Of a stretch of DNA of 64,000 nt, positions 21,664 to 36,000 are shown piece by piece (the first letter of the stretch is position 1; the number at the start of each line of letters is the position of its first letter). Origin of the DNA: Setaria digitata (lineage: Eukaryota; Nematoda; Chromadorea; Rhabditida; Setariidae); NCBI GenBank assembly GCA_003640385.1, contig RCAB01000235.1, positions 1 to 64,000 of the forward strand, written 5' to 3'. The notes beneath the pieces were generated by a model. That model made no database searches and was not told the DNA's origin. It saw nothing but the letters and a program-made list of their open reading frames with translations. Made by a program: the position numbers and the translations under genes.

Positions 21664-24600
21664 TCATTGATGCATAGTGATTTCAATTTGTGGAACACTA
21701 TCTTTAATGCGGATACGAGTTGCACTTGGATCCGTACCCGCAAGTTGCTGGTCCGCTTCCAAAACAGAAAACAACGTATTCATAATATATTTATGAGCTG
21801 CTAATGCCAGTTGAGGGGAACGTATCGTTTTCATCATATCGACCCATACTCGACCTGCAGGAATGAGCATAACAAAAAATTTCACGACTGAACACAATAT
21901 CGAAAATTTGCAAACAAGAACATTGAAGATCTAATAGAATATTTAAAATAAAAAATAAAAAAATGAAAAAAAGAATACAGCAGAAGATTAATAATGAAAA
22001 GAATATCTAGATACAAAATTTAGTGATAAAAAGAATATCTAAATAACTACTCTGAGCGCAACTGTACAGACTACCAAGTGGCATGGGCATGGAACAAGCG
22101 AAATTACTACACTTACTAAATATAGTCGAGTTTAAATTAACAAAAAGCTAATACGTAAAAAGCTATCCAATTAAAGGAGGGTAATAACTTAATCACACAG
22201 AGTAAGTTATTTTCTTACCAACATTTTCCCATCTCGAGGGATTGTCGCATAATGGAGGAAGTACAGAATGCTGCTGCTGTTGCAGCTGCTGCTGCGGGTT
22301 AGGATTTAAGTTATACTGTGGTAATGAACTATCGGAAGTACCCACTCGCTAAAATAAACTGGAGTCAAATACAATAGAGAATAAAAAATTATGAAAAAAA
22401 AGTGAAAATTGATTGAAGAAAACTCTGACATAAAGATTCCTCGCAGAAGAGTCTTAGAAAGTGTTCATTTCAACAAAATTTCGAAGAAATTGGCAGAGTA
22501 CATGCAGCTATTTCAACAAAAACTTAAATTTTTCACAAGAGAAAAAGAAATGGAAAAATTAAATTATAAATTAGAAAACACTTACCACAGATCGTAAAAT
22601 CTCTGCAACTGTTTCTCCGTTTGGAATGCTTGAGAATGTATTGTTAACAGCCCCAGGATTATGCTACAAAAACGAAGAAATGACCTCACAAGCATTTAAA
22701 AATGGATTAAACTAACCATAAGTATGTATCTATATCTAGTATCTCTAAGTATCTCTAAGTCAGATTATTCCTAAACAACAGAGTACAAAACAAGGCTCAA
22801 TAAACCTGTCAGGAAAATGAAAAAGTTAAAATACTAGCCCTTATGTTGATAAATATCCATCCCATAAATCAAGTTATGAAATTTGGTCTAAACTAACGGC
22901 TGAGACAAAGTTTTCGGAACAACTCTGGATAGATTTGACAAAAATTTTACTTAGAAGTAAAAATTTGAGGATTAACCCACATGCAATGCCGATTGTTTCT
23001 GCTGTTTCCATATCCTACGAGGGTTTCTGTATGCTTCGTAGCGTTGTGCTCGTACTCGTGTTTTAAGAATAGGCGTTGTTTGGTCCGCAATGCTGTTGTT
23101 ACTACTTTGCGGTAAGCCATCAACAGATGCTGCTGGTGATACTGGCTGCTTTTCATCGTAATTTTCTGGTGACTTTGTACTATCAGCAGCAGCGGAAGCT
23201 ATTGCTATATTATCCACATCAACGCTGTAACCAATTCGTATATAATTACCAATAAGTTGGTCACGGTCAAGAAGTGGAACAATTAAAATAAATAAAATAA
23301 ACCTTCAATAAAATGCTTCCACTATTCCTTTTAATTAGGCACAACTAACAATAATAATAAATTTTTTAAAACTTTAAAAAACAAATCAACCATTTTCTCT
23401 CAATTTACTCTTTGAATTATTTGAAGCTGATAGAAGATGGCAAAACTTCGTTATTTAAATATGTAATTACGAAGAGAGTTAATAATATACCGACGTTTTT
23501 GAAATCTACAAATCATTTAATCACAGTCATGCTGACCAATCATTTCTAATAATTCGTCACTAATAGCAGATCTAACATTTGTTACTTGAATTGTTCTTTG
23601 GAATTATATAATAATAATAATAATAATAACAGAAACTTTCCGAATTGAAAATTGAGCTCGTAGCAGAGCGTAAAATCAACTTCTTAAAAAAGAAAAAAAT
23701 TTGCTTACCAAAAAATAAAAGAAAAAAAAACACTTACTTCCCATTCAAATCGTTCTGGTCAGCGGTTGTGAAAGAGTGAAAAGTGGGATCAACCAATTCA
23801 TATTTCGCTGCGAACTCAGTCTCTATAAGTTAGAAAACAACGAATAGAATTATGGATAGGAAGACAGAGAGAAAGGGAAAGTAAAAATGAAAAGAAATGA
23901 AAATTGCAAAACAAAACAAAATGCGATAGTCTAATGAACTGACTTCGTTCATCACCATTTCCAACTGGCATCGCCAATACTGCATCTCCTTTTTGCTGAA
24001 ACAACTAAGAAATAAATTTTTAAAAATTTGACAAACAGCCAACATAGTCTTTTTCTATTATTTCCTTTCCATTTCATTAAAAACTTTGTTTTTAAATTAA
24101 TTCTCATTTTGATGATTCCATGAAGTGAAAAGGCCTTTTCACTTCAGGCCTGTTTTTTCACTAAAGTAGCAAAAATTATTTACATTCTTACTGCAAACTA
24201 TAAGCTTGGAACACCACGAAAAAGCAGCAGTAACTGAAAATTGCAGCAAGACAACTATTTCTGAAAACAATAACAGACAAGTTTGGCCAGTAAAAATTAT
24301 AATCCGTCGCTGAAACCGTCACAAAGCTGAAATTGTACGTTCCCTCATAAGTCTCTAATCATGTGATCTTAAAGTTTTTTTTGAGAAATGCATCACAACT
24401 GCTAGTAAATTTTAGCAAGTATGGAAAGATTACCTGTAACCACTTTACTTAATAATAAAATATAAATAACCTGCAAAGAATCTGACAAGGTAAGAGGGAG
24501 CATTGGTTCAACTGCTTTTGAAATTGTTTGCTCAGCATCGAGGACAGCTTGTGCAGTCAAAAATGTATCTACCAAATGCGCAACATTTGAGGACGATGAC

Positions 24601-26022
24601 AACTGATTAGATCGTGGTACGGACAGCGGACGATACCACTTGGTTTGTCTGCAACGAGGATTCAATTAGACTGGATAAGTACCATGCTAGTTGCAGCTAT
24701 AAGCGATAAAAAAGCAAATCAGGTGTTATAAATAAAAAAGACGTTAGATTAAGAACAACTGACATTTACTGAAATTTTAACACAGATGTATAATATATAT
24801 ATATTAAAAAAAAAGCCTATAACAATCCTTACTCATACTGATCTCGTAAAAAGCCCATTGCTTCAAAGTATGGCCAATTTGTTGCGCCGTTCCGACGTTT
24901 ACCATCATATAAACGTCGACGATACTTTTCACTCAGTTCACGCCATGCTGATGCGACGACTTCGGCCGATACTAAAACAAATTTGAACAAACTCCATGAA
25001 ATTTGCAAATTTTAAGCTATCGTGAGCAAACTACTGCTGTTTCGAATGACTACTGTTACATGAAAAAATAAAAAAAGTGAAATCCACTCAAAATCACTTT
25101 TCGAAATCGTAGGATTAACAAAAGACATCCTTGCCAACGATTGCGCAGTGTAATCTTGCATAAGTCAAAGAAGACAGGACCTTAAATCGGATATTTCTTT
25201 CAACTGTTTAGATTACTTATTTTTCTAAATGCAAATAAAGACACATTTCGCACAATAGTAAAATAAAAGATATAACGTTCAGTTTGATATAAAGCATAGC
25301 GAATGGTCCCTTACAAATAACCCCCATCTTCAACTTCAGTTCTTCGCTAAATAGCAAATTCTAATGAATTAAAGATGAAATTCCATGTGAAAGAAGTTAT
25401 ACAATTTCAACATGTGAAAAAATAGGCCCTTGACCTTCGACTTCATTCTTGCACATTTTTAACCTCCTATGACGACTTACAAAACCAATTTATTACGTCA
25501 TTTTTTTCATTACAGGATTTGCTTCCTTTCTCCCCTTCATTAATTTGATTAAAAAAAAAGAAATACTGTTAAACCAGTGTGCAGAAAGTATAGAAGTTAC
25601 TTTGTAATAATCAGCCTCTGCGTGTAAGCATTTTCGATACTGTTTTCTCGTTTTTCTCTTCACTGTTACACATGACGAAAGAAATGAGTGTTTTTATTGT
25701 ATTTACGCAACAACAAACGTAGCAAACATCCCTTAATACTTTCTTTAGTCATTTTTTCTCTCGAAAAGGAAATTATAATCTAACTTTTAATGATTTATAA
25801 TGCAAATCGTTTCAAACATCCAACGCAATAAAAGATAATAAAAATGAACTAACCAGCTTCCAAATTAAGTTGCTCTGCGATTTCAGCAAATCGATGAATT
25901 TTCAAATCGAAATGAGTAATGTAAGTGGTCGATGTTCGATCCCAAATGCTTGGATCCTGTCTTATAATATTAATCAATTCGAAAATTGCCTCAGAACCAC
26001 CGGCTGTTTCGATTTGTTCCAT
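21664..26022 (-). CDS. MADF-domain (and BESS-like) putative transcription factor
   Basis: Nine exons (26022-25854, 24971-24833, 24648-24471, 23995-23944, 23822-23738, 23224-22981, 22663-22586, 22348-22219, 21854-21664) join in phase to 421 residues. Residues about 11-100 form a MADF domain, a Myb/SANT-like DNA-binding fold: IFELINIIRQDPSIWD, then FAEIAEQLNL, VVASAWRELSEKYRRRLYDG and NWPYFEAMGFLRD. The middle is low complexity and Ser/Asn/Gln-rich, with a glutamine run and one basic segment (RVRAQRYEAYRNPRRIWKQQ). The C-terminal 60 residues (WVDMMKTIRSPQLALAAHKY...) resemble a BESS protein-interaction motif. MADF proteins bind DNA and often repress. The start was chosen because a CATATTTCAG acceptor sits 8 nt upstream. 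Which family member it matches is not known. Confidence 0.85.
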
Positions 26023-26030
26023 GGGATAGT

Positions 26031-26046
26031 CTGAAATATGATGAAA
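26031..26046 (-). promoter_or_regulatory. Putative spliced-leader acceptor of the MADF gene
   Basis: ATCATATTTCAG on the minus strand ends 8 nt before the ATG, without an exon I can find upstream. Confidence 0.55.
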
Positions 26047-26624
26047 ATATTTCCTACCTGTCTGTTTATCTATGAACAAATAATTCACATACACGCTTTC
26101 ACTAATGCAAGAAAGCATGCAGCAAAATAGCGATGAAAAAGAAATCCAGAAATAGTCAAAAAAAATTCGACCAAAAAATTTATCAATTCAACCACTGACT
26201 AGTCAGCTAAAAGCCTTTTGCTTTTTCTTTTTGTCTTCTCGATACAATTAAAATTCAAAATTTATTTAAAACTTAAAAATTGAACCTTCAATAAGCACAA
26301 AATCTAAAAGATGATATTTTACATTCAGTAAAATCAATAATCGTAAATCGAACGTGGAAAGTGAACTATGTAAGGGGAAAAATATATTTAACATCACACG
26401 GTATAAAACAAGTTTATTGCCCGATAATATATGTTTCAGTAATGTCTCATCAGTACTGCAATATTTCACAGCAGTCAAAGTCATTTAACCGGATGAATGT
26501 GTAAAGACAGCAATCCGGAAAAAGAGCCGTAAAATACTCCACTTATCAGGAAAACAGAATTCACAGAGAGATTCTGTTGAATTGACTAGTGCAACTCAGC
26601 CAGCATGTTGACGCCATTGCTGTC

Positions 26625-26935
26625 AATATGTATGTGGAAAGTGTATGTACGTATGTGTATGCGTGTATGTATGCATGTGAGTATGTGTGTATGTATGTGT
26701 GTATGTGTGTATGTATATGTATGTGTGTTTATGTATATGTATGTACCTCTGCGTGAGTGTATATGTGTATTGTATATGCGTATGTGTATAGCCGTAGGAT
26801 GTACACGGGTGCGTGTGCGTGCGTGTTGTGCGTGTGATGTATATGTATTGCGCATATGTCTGTGTAAATATGGCGTGCATATGCATGCGTGTGGGCTATG
26901 TGAGTGCACGTGTGAATGTGTATACGTGAGTTTTG
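26625..26935. repeat. TATG/TG microsatellite tract
   Basis: About 310 bases of alternating purine-pyrimidine TATG, TGTG and TACG units with interruptions, lying 0.6 kb upstream of the MADF gene start. Reading frames of up to 129 codons on both strands here are repeat artefacts (His/Thr-rich or Cys/Val-rich). Confidence 0.9.
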
Positions 26936-27484
26936 TTAGTATGCAAAATATTTCTGCAATGTACTTTTTTAACAACTGTGCAACGTTGTAATGAGTGCGT
27001 AAGATGAGAGAGACGAAAAAAGGGCGGAGAGAGAGTGTTCATTAGTTGGATGAACATACTGCGAGAGTAAGGATTGTATTACGCGTTGGACGTGTTACGT
27101 GCAAATAAAGATAAAAGTTTTTATTACGTAGAAGGCATACCGTGAATTGTTATAAATGAATCTACGATGCGCGTACACTTACTTCGTGAAAGTTTGAAAT
27201 GATTAATTGCACTTAATTAATTAATCAATTGTCGAATCAAATGTCCACAGCTAATTAAACAGTAACACAGGTAACCTCCACTACTGGTTTTTATGTTGTT
27301 ATTTGTGGAATTTCCAGAATATCAATAAATTTTGATGAAAATTCGATAATTTGACTTCAGTTCCTACCTAGGCAACAGTAATTCTTATTGTTTGATTAAA
27401 AATGGCAAGTAATGTAATCATAGCATTGTAATAGTAGATCTTAATTAATCAGTCATTCAGTTAGTAATCTTCGACAAAGTCTTC

Positions 27485-27790
27485 TTTATATCAAGTAATT
27501 TTCTTTTTGTTCTATCAACGCTTATCATTTGTCTTATATTCCTTATTGCTTATCATTTCAGCTCTTAATAAAGCAGTAGTTACTTGAGGGAAGACGATGC
27601 AACTAATTTACTTGTTACACTGGTCTTTCAAGATCTAGTAATTTATCGTTCCTCATATCAAGTAACTTTCTTTCTGTCTTGATCGAGGCTTATCATTGCC
27701 TTATATGGTTTCTTATCATTTTAATTCTTACGCATTAGCTACTTGAGAAAAACACTTTTACCTTTCGGCGTAACTAATGTACTTTCACGT
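27485..27790. repeat. Diverged tandem duplication, period about 167 bp
   Basis: Two copies begin at ATATCAAGTAA (27488 and 27655) and share in order CTTATCATT, CCTTAT, CTTATCATTT, TACTTGAG and AACTAAT.TACTT. No reading frame. Confidence 0.65.
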
Positions 27791-28442
27791 AATTACCTTT
27801 TATGAAATGATGTCACGTTTGTCTCACCTTTTCTCCATCATTTTTTTACGCAAATCAAATAATATCACGTTAAAAAAAAGCTTTATTTACGGCAGTATAT
27901 AATACAATATATAAGCATATGGAAGCACTTTAGCATCAGAGAACAGAGCAGACATGTATAGTACAACAATTTTACAAAAGATTGAATCCATGAATTGAAA
28001 AATGACGTGTAAAAATAAAATTTTACGTGAGACAGTTGTTTCACATGCGCGTTTTGTGCGCTAAAAAGAAAATAAATTTGCTACAAATAAAAATTTTTTG
28101 CATTTTATTTTAACATTTTTTTTAAGTGAGAGGAATGTGAATGATTTGAGAAATTTTGGCCATTCCTTTTTTTTCTTTTAAATTTATTCATTCATTTTTT
28201 TTTCTCCCCCGAAAGAAGAGAAAATTCCTCATTAGGTGAATTTCGTCTGAGTGTTATGCTAAGACGAAAAAAACGGTAGTTGGTGGCATTTCTCAAGAAA
28301 AAAGAAAAAAGTTCCAAGTTCTTGAAAAATTAATTTCGTGTGACAATTTGAAACGGAGTGACAAAAAAAAGGAGAATTTGCAGTTTTTTCTTTGTTTTAT
28401 CACCAACATATGACTGGAATTAAATTAAATTTGCGTTAATTC

Positions 28443-28570
28443 GAGATCGGAACAAGAGATGATAACGAATTCTGATTAAAGTTACATTTATTGAGATCGA
28501 AATGAAAGATAGCAAAATATGATTAAAATTACATTTATCCGAGATCAAAATGAAAGATATCAAATTTTAA
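28443..28570. repeat. Three decayed 48-50 bp tandem units
   Basis: Units start with GAGATC at 28443, 28493 and 28541 and share GAGATCxxAAxxAAAGATA and GATTAAAxTTACATTTAT. The third unit is cut short. Confidence 0.7.
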
Positions 28571-30038
28571 AGTATACATATTATGATGGGGTAATCAGAT
28601 AGCAATGATGAGGAGATCAGTGAAAATTATTCGTCAAAAATCTCTGAAGAATAAAGCAGCAATTAATTATTTGATTTTAAAATATACAAATGTGTACTCA
28701 AAAGAAGAAAAAAATTGCTAATTAGTGTTCAAGAGATGGGCTCATTTCTAATATTAAACCAATTAATTTGCAACATTAGCATATCATATTCAAAAGTTTT
28801 TCAAGACTATTACTTAAATTAATCTAAATTAATTAGGTAAAACTGTTAGTGAATAAGCTAGACAATTACGTTAAACTAGCTGAAGAAAGAACTCTCTCCT
28901 GGGGCACTTTGAAATTTTCTTATCGAAAAAAAAATATATCAAATAAAGCAAACATGTAGGTGCATTTCGAATTCCATGATTTCCTACCTGAATTAACTAG
29001 CAAGTGGGAAATAGAAAACTCATTTGCTTTTTAAACAATCCAATTTCTCTTATTTAATATTATTCGATATTATTCGATTAATCTTATTTAATATTAAACA
29101 GTTCTGCATTTTTCATCTCAAAAATTTCCTCTTTGCTGACTAAATGATGTTATCATGAATCAATCATCAGTAGTATGATCTTTCAATTAATTCAGTACAA
29201 TTTCATTTATTTATTTATTTTTTGAATCCATTTTTTGGCAGCACTTTATTTTTATTCTCATCTATGTTTATATATTTTATTTCATTTTTTATTCTTGTTA
29301 ATCAATAAGTATTTTATTTTTTCTCATTAATTTAGAAATGTTTAACTTTAGCTTGCAAAAAATTGAGTTATAAATGTAAAAGAAATTACAGAAATTTAAT
29401 AAATTTTTGAATAGAATGTTAATTTATAATAGAATAGCACCATTTTGCGTGACATTCGTTAATTGGATGTAAATTAGAAACCAAGCAATTTCATTGTTCG
29501 ACTAGCGCTTCTTCATTTCATATATCTGAAAGTGATATCCTCAAATTATTTTGATTAAAATGGTAATTTCGAATCAGTGAAGCAGTCAAAGAGTAGCTAA
29601 AATTGGTAAAAGTTTAAAATATTAAGACTTCAGATAAAAAAAGAAAGAAATTATTGTAGCGAGCGAAATGACGAACAGTTAAATACAAGAATTAATAAGT
29701 AAAATCATTCCAACTAGATTAAAATTAAAATTAGTTTCATGTCATATCAACTTCCAATAATGTTAATCAGCCAGTCAATGAACTGATCAATCTCTATTAA
29801 TCAATTAATCAAGCAAATAAGCAAAAAAAAAGCAAAAGTTTTTTTCTTTGAGCTTTTTCATACTTCAGATTATAATGAGAAAATTAATTAATCGATTAAT
29901 AGAAGGGAATGATTATCTGGCAAAAAATAAATTTCGATGGAAATATAAGCAAAATTATTTGACAAAGTCTTTTTATCTCATAAATCTTTTCATAAATTTT
30001 TAATTAAACTTTACCTTTCTTTTTTTCTTTGTTTTTCA

Positions 30039-33000
30039 TTAACCATCCAAAGCATAATGTTTCAATTCGGCAAATACTTCGGTAAAATATGTTGATGATG
30101 AATTAAGTCGTAACATATCGGCACTTCGTTCATTAACAATTTGCACACAACGATCCCAAAATCGATCACGATCCTATAAGAGTAAATTTCAAATTTTTTT
30201 GATAAAAAATTTTACATAATTTCGAAAGAAAAAAAAACCGCATAAGATAAAAGTTGAAAAACATGAAAAAAAATTGCTGGAATACATTAAATTAAAAAAG
30301 AAAAAAGTACACATAAAATTTTTTATACTTTCAACAAAAATTTCGCCAATTATGAAAAGCATAATTATAAAATATTATTTTACAAAAAACTTGAAAAATT
30401 TTTAACAAAACTTTACCAATTATGAATAGCATAATTATAAAATTGTATATTATCAAATTTTTATTTCGTTTACTGAGGAATAATAATTCTTAATGGAAAT
30501 GATATTTCTTCCTTTCCAAAACATAACTTTGTCTTTCTTTCTTTTTTTTTTTTTGAGCTTATTTCGCATATTGTACACAATATAGCATTCCCTTTTTGAG
30601 CACAAATCATATTATCAGTGATAATAAATGCCATAACAGAACTGTGCCTAACTGATGGCAGATTGTCAATCCCAACGGATTAATTATTTATTTTAATCAT
30701 CGGTTCTGTTTTTGCTGCTTTTCTTTTTTTTAAATGATGCCAGTTGTATTTCTTTTTGTTTTTCTTCTTTTTTTTGTGGCTTATATCAGAATTATCGAGT
30801 TCAAATTATACTTGCATTCTAGAAAGCTAGAATATCATAGATTGAAAAGAGTGGGCATTATGAACTTTGTTCATTTATAATAATTTTGTCATTTGAAGCA
30901 TGAAATTTGTTAATTTCTACTAATTTCAAACATAAATAGTTTAAATCTATAAATTGACAATAGTTTTAAGATGAATGTGGTAAATTTGTAATTTATAAGT
31001 TGATGCATTTTATTCGACATTCCAGGCATGAACAGTTCAAAATCTATCGTTTATAATCTGATATTCTCAATCGATAAACAGTTTATTTAATAATTAAAAG
31101 ATGAATAATTTAAGATTTACACTTTGTAAATAATTTTAAAGGAGATCCCTTTCGACTTTATAAATAATTAATTTAAAAAAAAGAGAATCGATATGCAATA
31201 TCAATATGTTTCATAAATATTTTATTTTCACTCGTAATTTCTGTTTTTATTCTTCATCCTTCTTTTTTTTTCCGCTTTTGTTTTCTCCGGCAAAAAAACA
31301 GAAGGAAAATTAATCGAAGAAAAAAATAATAATTGTTTAACCTGTTCAATAAGAAATGGTTTTAATGGGTAAGAAATTTCATTGCCCATATAACTGTAAC
31401 TTATATAAAGACAGGTAAGCACAATTGATTGCAATTCTTCAACTGTTTGAATTGTTGCATTTTTACCAACCATACTTTTCACAAGCATATAAACAAAAAC
31501 TAAATTTGCTGGATTAATGAATGCTACATCTTGCCAACCCTGTAATTAATTGATTAAGTCGAAAATTGTTTTACAATTTCAATTTCTGCTTCTTTTTTCT
31601 CGGCAAATAATTATTCCACAAATTGAAATTATGTTTTAAATTTTTTCTGTTTTCGTGTAATTAATTCGAAAAAGCAATTTTATTTGCAATCTTAAATTTC
31701 ACCTACTAATTAATTAAAATACCTGCAATAAAAGTGCCCTATCAACAGTCCTAAGCCACATGACAAGTTGAGCAGGTTCGAATTGTCGAATATGGCATTG
31801 CTTCGACAGATACTGCCCGAGGCCACGAAGTAATTCGGATGTCGATGCCTGGATTACTGTTCTCCTTTTTACATTATCAACTGGTGCTGATGCTATAAAA
31901 TATAGAATTTTAACAAAAAGAAAATAACACGTTAATAAAAAGTGTAATTGTTCGAATTGCATAAAAAGGTAACTTTCCAATATAAATTCAGTAGTTTTTT
32001 TTAGTTTTAAAAAATAAAAGAAAAATGATTAATTGCAACAGTAACGATAATTAATAAACATAATTATAGTTGTAATCATATTGAATAAAACCATTGATAA
32101 TTACAGTTGCATAATGAATATTATAATTATAATTGTGGCAAATATTATGATAATTATGATTATATAACTGCATTTTTTATATGATTCCATTACACAATTG
32201 CAATTTTTACTATTAATTTTCTTGTTGATCATCCATTATGTTTTCCTGTATATTTTATATTAAATTTTTTCTTATTGCATTATTGTTTTTGTTGAATATA
32301 TTGCACTTTTGTATATTTTATATTAAATTTTTGTTAATAAAAATGTTGCGCTTTTAGATATTTCGTATTGAACTTTTTCTGAACGAGTAGTTTGACATGA
32401 AATAAGGAAAATATTAGCATATTTATGTATATACATAAAGTATATTGCAAATTTGGCATTTTTCCCTCAATAATAAATAATATTAATAAGTATACTTCTG
32501 ACTCTGATAATTTAGAATTATATCTGATTAGCAAAATGGCACCTTTTGCAGCGCACTCTGTTGAACTTTTTTTGATTAATTTACAGTTCTGCTTATCAGT
32601 TATTGAGCTTGTGATAGTTGTTGCAATACTTGCATTATCACTGTTTACCGCACAACTACTACCAAACGGTTGTTTTTGAGCACGATGTGTTGGTGATAAT
32701 GGTGTCTTGGCTTGTGGACCAATTGGACTGATCAGATTATTGTTAACAAAATCCTGAAATTTATCAGTTATAAGCAGACTGTAATGAATATTGGGTATCA
32801 ATTATAGTTTGATAATAATGAACAAATTGATTAATAAGTTATCTAACACTGAAGAAGATGGAAATTTTGACTTTTCTATGAATATTTTTTTTCGTTTGAC
32901 TTACCCAATTAAAAAAAAATATATAATCAATAGGATGATTGTGAAAAAAAGAAAACTGAACAGTATGTAATAAATTTTTGCAAATATTTCAATGCTATAA

Positions 33001-36000
33001 ATAAATTTCATTCAATTTAAATTACCTTTAAAATAAAGATTCGAAAATACATAAAGTAACTTTGCTTTTTAATCTAAATTATACATATATGTATTTAACA
33101 AATGTTTTGCTGATGCAATGTTAGAAAATAAAATTGCAATACTTTATGGAAAATTTCATATCAGCTGATAAGCTATCACCGATTATAAGAGCATTAAAAT
33201 GAACTTTAAAATCTTAAAAGTTTCCAATACACTTTCAATTTAAGTATAAAAATAGAAAAGAAAGAAGCGAAAAATTAATTCCAGCTTTTCTCCCGAGAAA
33301 GAACGAGAAAAAGCGAATTATATGCGAATGATTATCAGTTCAATAGATAATTTCTTAATCACTCAAAATACGAATACTGCTCTTCTTACTAGTGGCAAAT
33401 TTATAAAAGTGGAAAAAAATATTTCTGGAAAAACTCTCAAATATTCAATGCGGAGAAAAAGGAAGCAGGGGACAGAGAAAAGGAAAAAGAAATTATGAAT
33501 TCAATAAACCTAAATTTAAAAAAAGATATTGTTTCGTGACATTCATAATTATAATTGTAACTAAATTCAACATAAATTGAAATGATTGACATATGAAGTC
33601 AGCTCTTTCGAATGTTCAGAAATTTCATTTGAATCAGAAAACCATCAAACAGAAAATAAAAAAAAAAATGATATTGGAATTGATTATGCAGCAGTGCAAC
33701 GAGTAAAATAAAATTTTAAACTTTGACGTACGAGAAACGTACACGTACGTATGCATTATTCTAATTTGTTTATCAGCTTGTTTAAAATTCAAATACTTCT
33801 ACCATGTTATCCTTTGTTAAGTCTATCACATTAGTTTATCAGTTTGTTAAAGAAAAACTGCAGGAAAAAAACTGAATAATATTTTCCACGTATAAAAAAG
33901 AGAAGTTTTTATTTATTTTTATTCAAATGAAATGATAAATTCCATAAAATGACTCATTCCATTCATTTTTACTTATCAAAATTAATAAAATCTGATGTCA
34001 TAAATGATAATTCCCATGCATACGTCACGTAATATGTTTACTTTTATTTTACATTTAAGGTAGTTCTTATGATTAAGACAGTGAGACAGTGATAACGATA
34101 TCGATGCTCATCAGACCAATTAAGTTTAATATTTTTCACTAAAATTAAAATTTTTAAAATAAATTAACATTTGATGGTGCACATATTTCAAGTACGAAAA
34201 TGCAAGGAATGGGCTGGAAAAAAAGAAATGAAAAACTGAATAATTAATTCGGCTTACTACACTTGAATTAATCATTAATTAATAATTATGAAAAATGAGA
34301 AGAAATTAAGCACTCAAATAACTTTAATGATTTCAAACTTTAATAATTAATAATCAATTTAAGTTTAATGTGATGTGTTAATTTCGTTACCAAAAAACTT
34401 AAATTTTCTTTTTTCCCAATAAATATGAAATATTATTAGCATTTAAACATCTATTTGTTTTATTAATAGGATGAGAGACTTATTAAACTTTAAAGAAACT
34501 AAACAAAATAATCCGTTATCATCAACTGGTGAATGAGAATAAATAATTTCAGATTAATTAATTCTTTTTGTTGCGAAATTAAATTAAATTGAAAGATTGA
34601 ATAAAAGATTGCTAAAATTTTCATTCATTATTTTATCATTAAAAGAACGAATAGACGAATAAAAAATAAAAATAAAAAGGACGAAAAAAAGGCTTTCTGG
34701 ATAGAATTAATAATTAGACAAGAAGAAAAATCTAATAGAATGATTAAGCGATTTCTTTTTTTTTTTTTTCTTTATGGCGATCAAACAACATTAATTTTCC
34801 TTGTTTATACAAAATGCATTTCAAATTTCTCACCAATAATTTCATTCCATATTTTTGACTTCCTAATTTTTTTTTTCCATTATTATCATAGTGATTAAAT
34901 TTACAAATAAATAATTTTAACGAAAAACGAAAGAAGAAAAAAAAATTCAAAAATCAATGAAACTATTTTAAATCATGAAAAATAACAGCATGCAAAAAAA
35001 TAATTTTTACTGCTTCTTCTTCCAAAATTTCAGATTTTCCTTTTCTTTCTTATCAGTTATGCTTGTCACTTTTGTCCAACATATTCCGTAAAATATTTAT
35101 CATTCTGAGATTCATCCTGATTCCTATCAACATTGTTATTTTCAACATACTAAGACTATTTTATGAAGTTTTCATTCATTCTGAAATCCATTCTTGCGCT
35201 TATCATCACCAACAATATCATTATCACCATTCTAGCTAACATATGTGATGAAGTTTTAGTTGTCTTCTAGATAACTGAAGAATAATGAAGTACACGAAGA
35301 TATATGAACTAATAGTATCAGTGGAAACGAAATAATTTTAAAGACTAGAAAAAATGTGTCGAGTTAAAGTGAGTGATGAGAAGTGGACAATTGCTGATTT
35401 GAATAATTAAGAAATGGATAGACACTAATGGATGAATTATAATGAAAAATATGTCACTCATTATCGTTATTTGTAGGCATTTATTGTGTAACATAAATTT
35501 ATTTGTTTTTTTTTTTTAAGAAGACAGAATCTTAAAAGTTTTAAGAATAATTCTGATTCTAAATACATTGGTTAAATTTTAGAATTTATTAATTTGCATC
35601 TGTGTATTTGTTCCATACTCTTACTATCGCATAAACATATGAATCTGATACATGATTAATACACATATGTAATCAACAATTTTAATGACAAGAAAATTTG
35701 ATATCAGTGATAATTTTGGCTTACTCGCTACTTTCAGTAATTATATATTATAACTTTTTTTTTTTTACGACTTCTTTACATTTCAGTACAACTGTAGATT
35801 TGTCTTATTTCTCTTTTCTTTCTTTTTTTTTTTCCTTTTTTGAATGATTTCTTCAAACTTCGAAAAAAAGAAAAGAGAAAGAAAATGCAGTTTAGACTCA
35901 TCAAATAAGAAACATCTCTAAACCGAAACCATTCACAATTATCCAATTTTGAATTATTTCTACAACTAAAGATCTTTTGAAAATTTTTTTCGTTTTTTTC

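Larger units (their letters stand above)
26936..30038. other. Gene-poor region between cdka-1 3' end and MADF 5' end
   Basis: Three kilobases of AT-rich sequence holding two sets of decayed tandem repeats (27485-27790 and 28443-28570) and otherwise nothing recognised. It should include the MADF promoter at its left end and the cdka-1 3' UTR at its right end. Confidence 0.5.

Noticed and set aside
26586..26991. Open frames of up to 129 codons on both strands
   Set aside because: They are translations of the TATG/TG microsatellite: repetitive His/Thr or Cys/Val residues and no family similarity.
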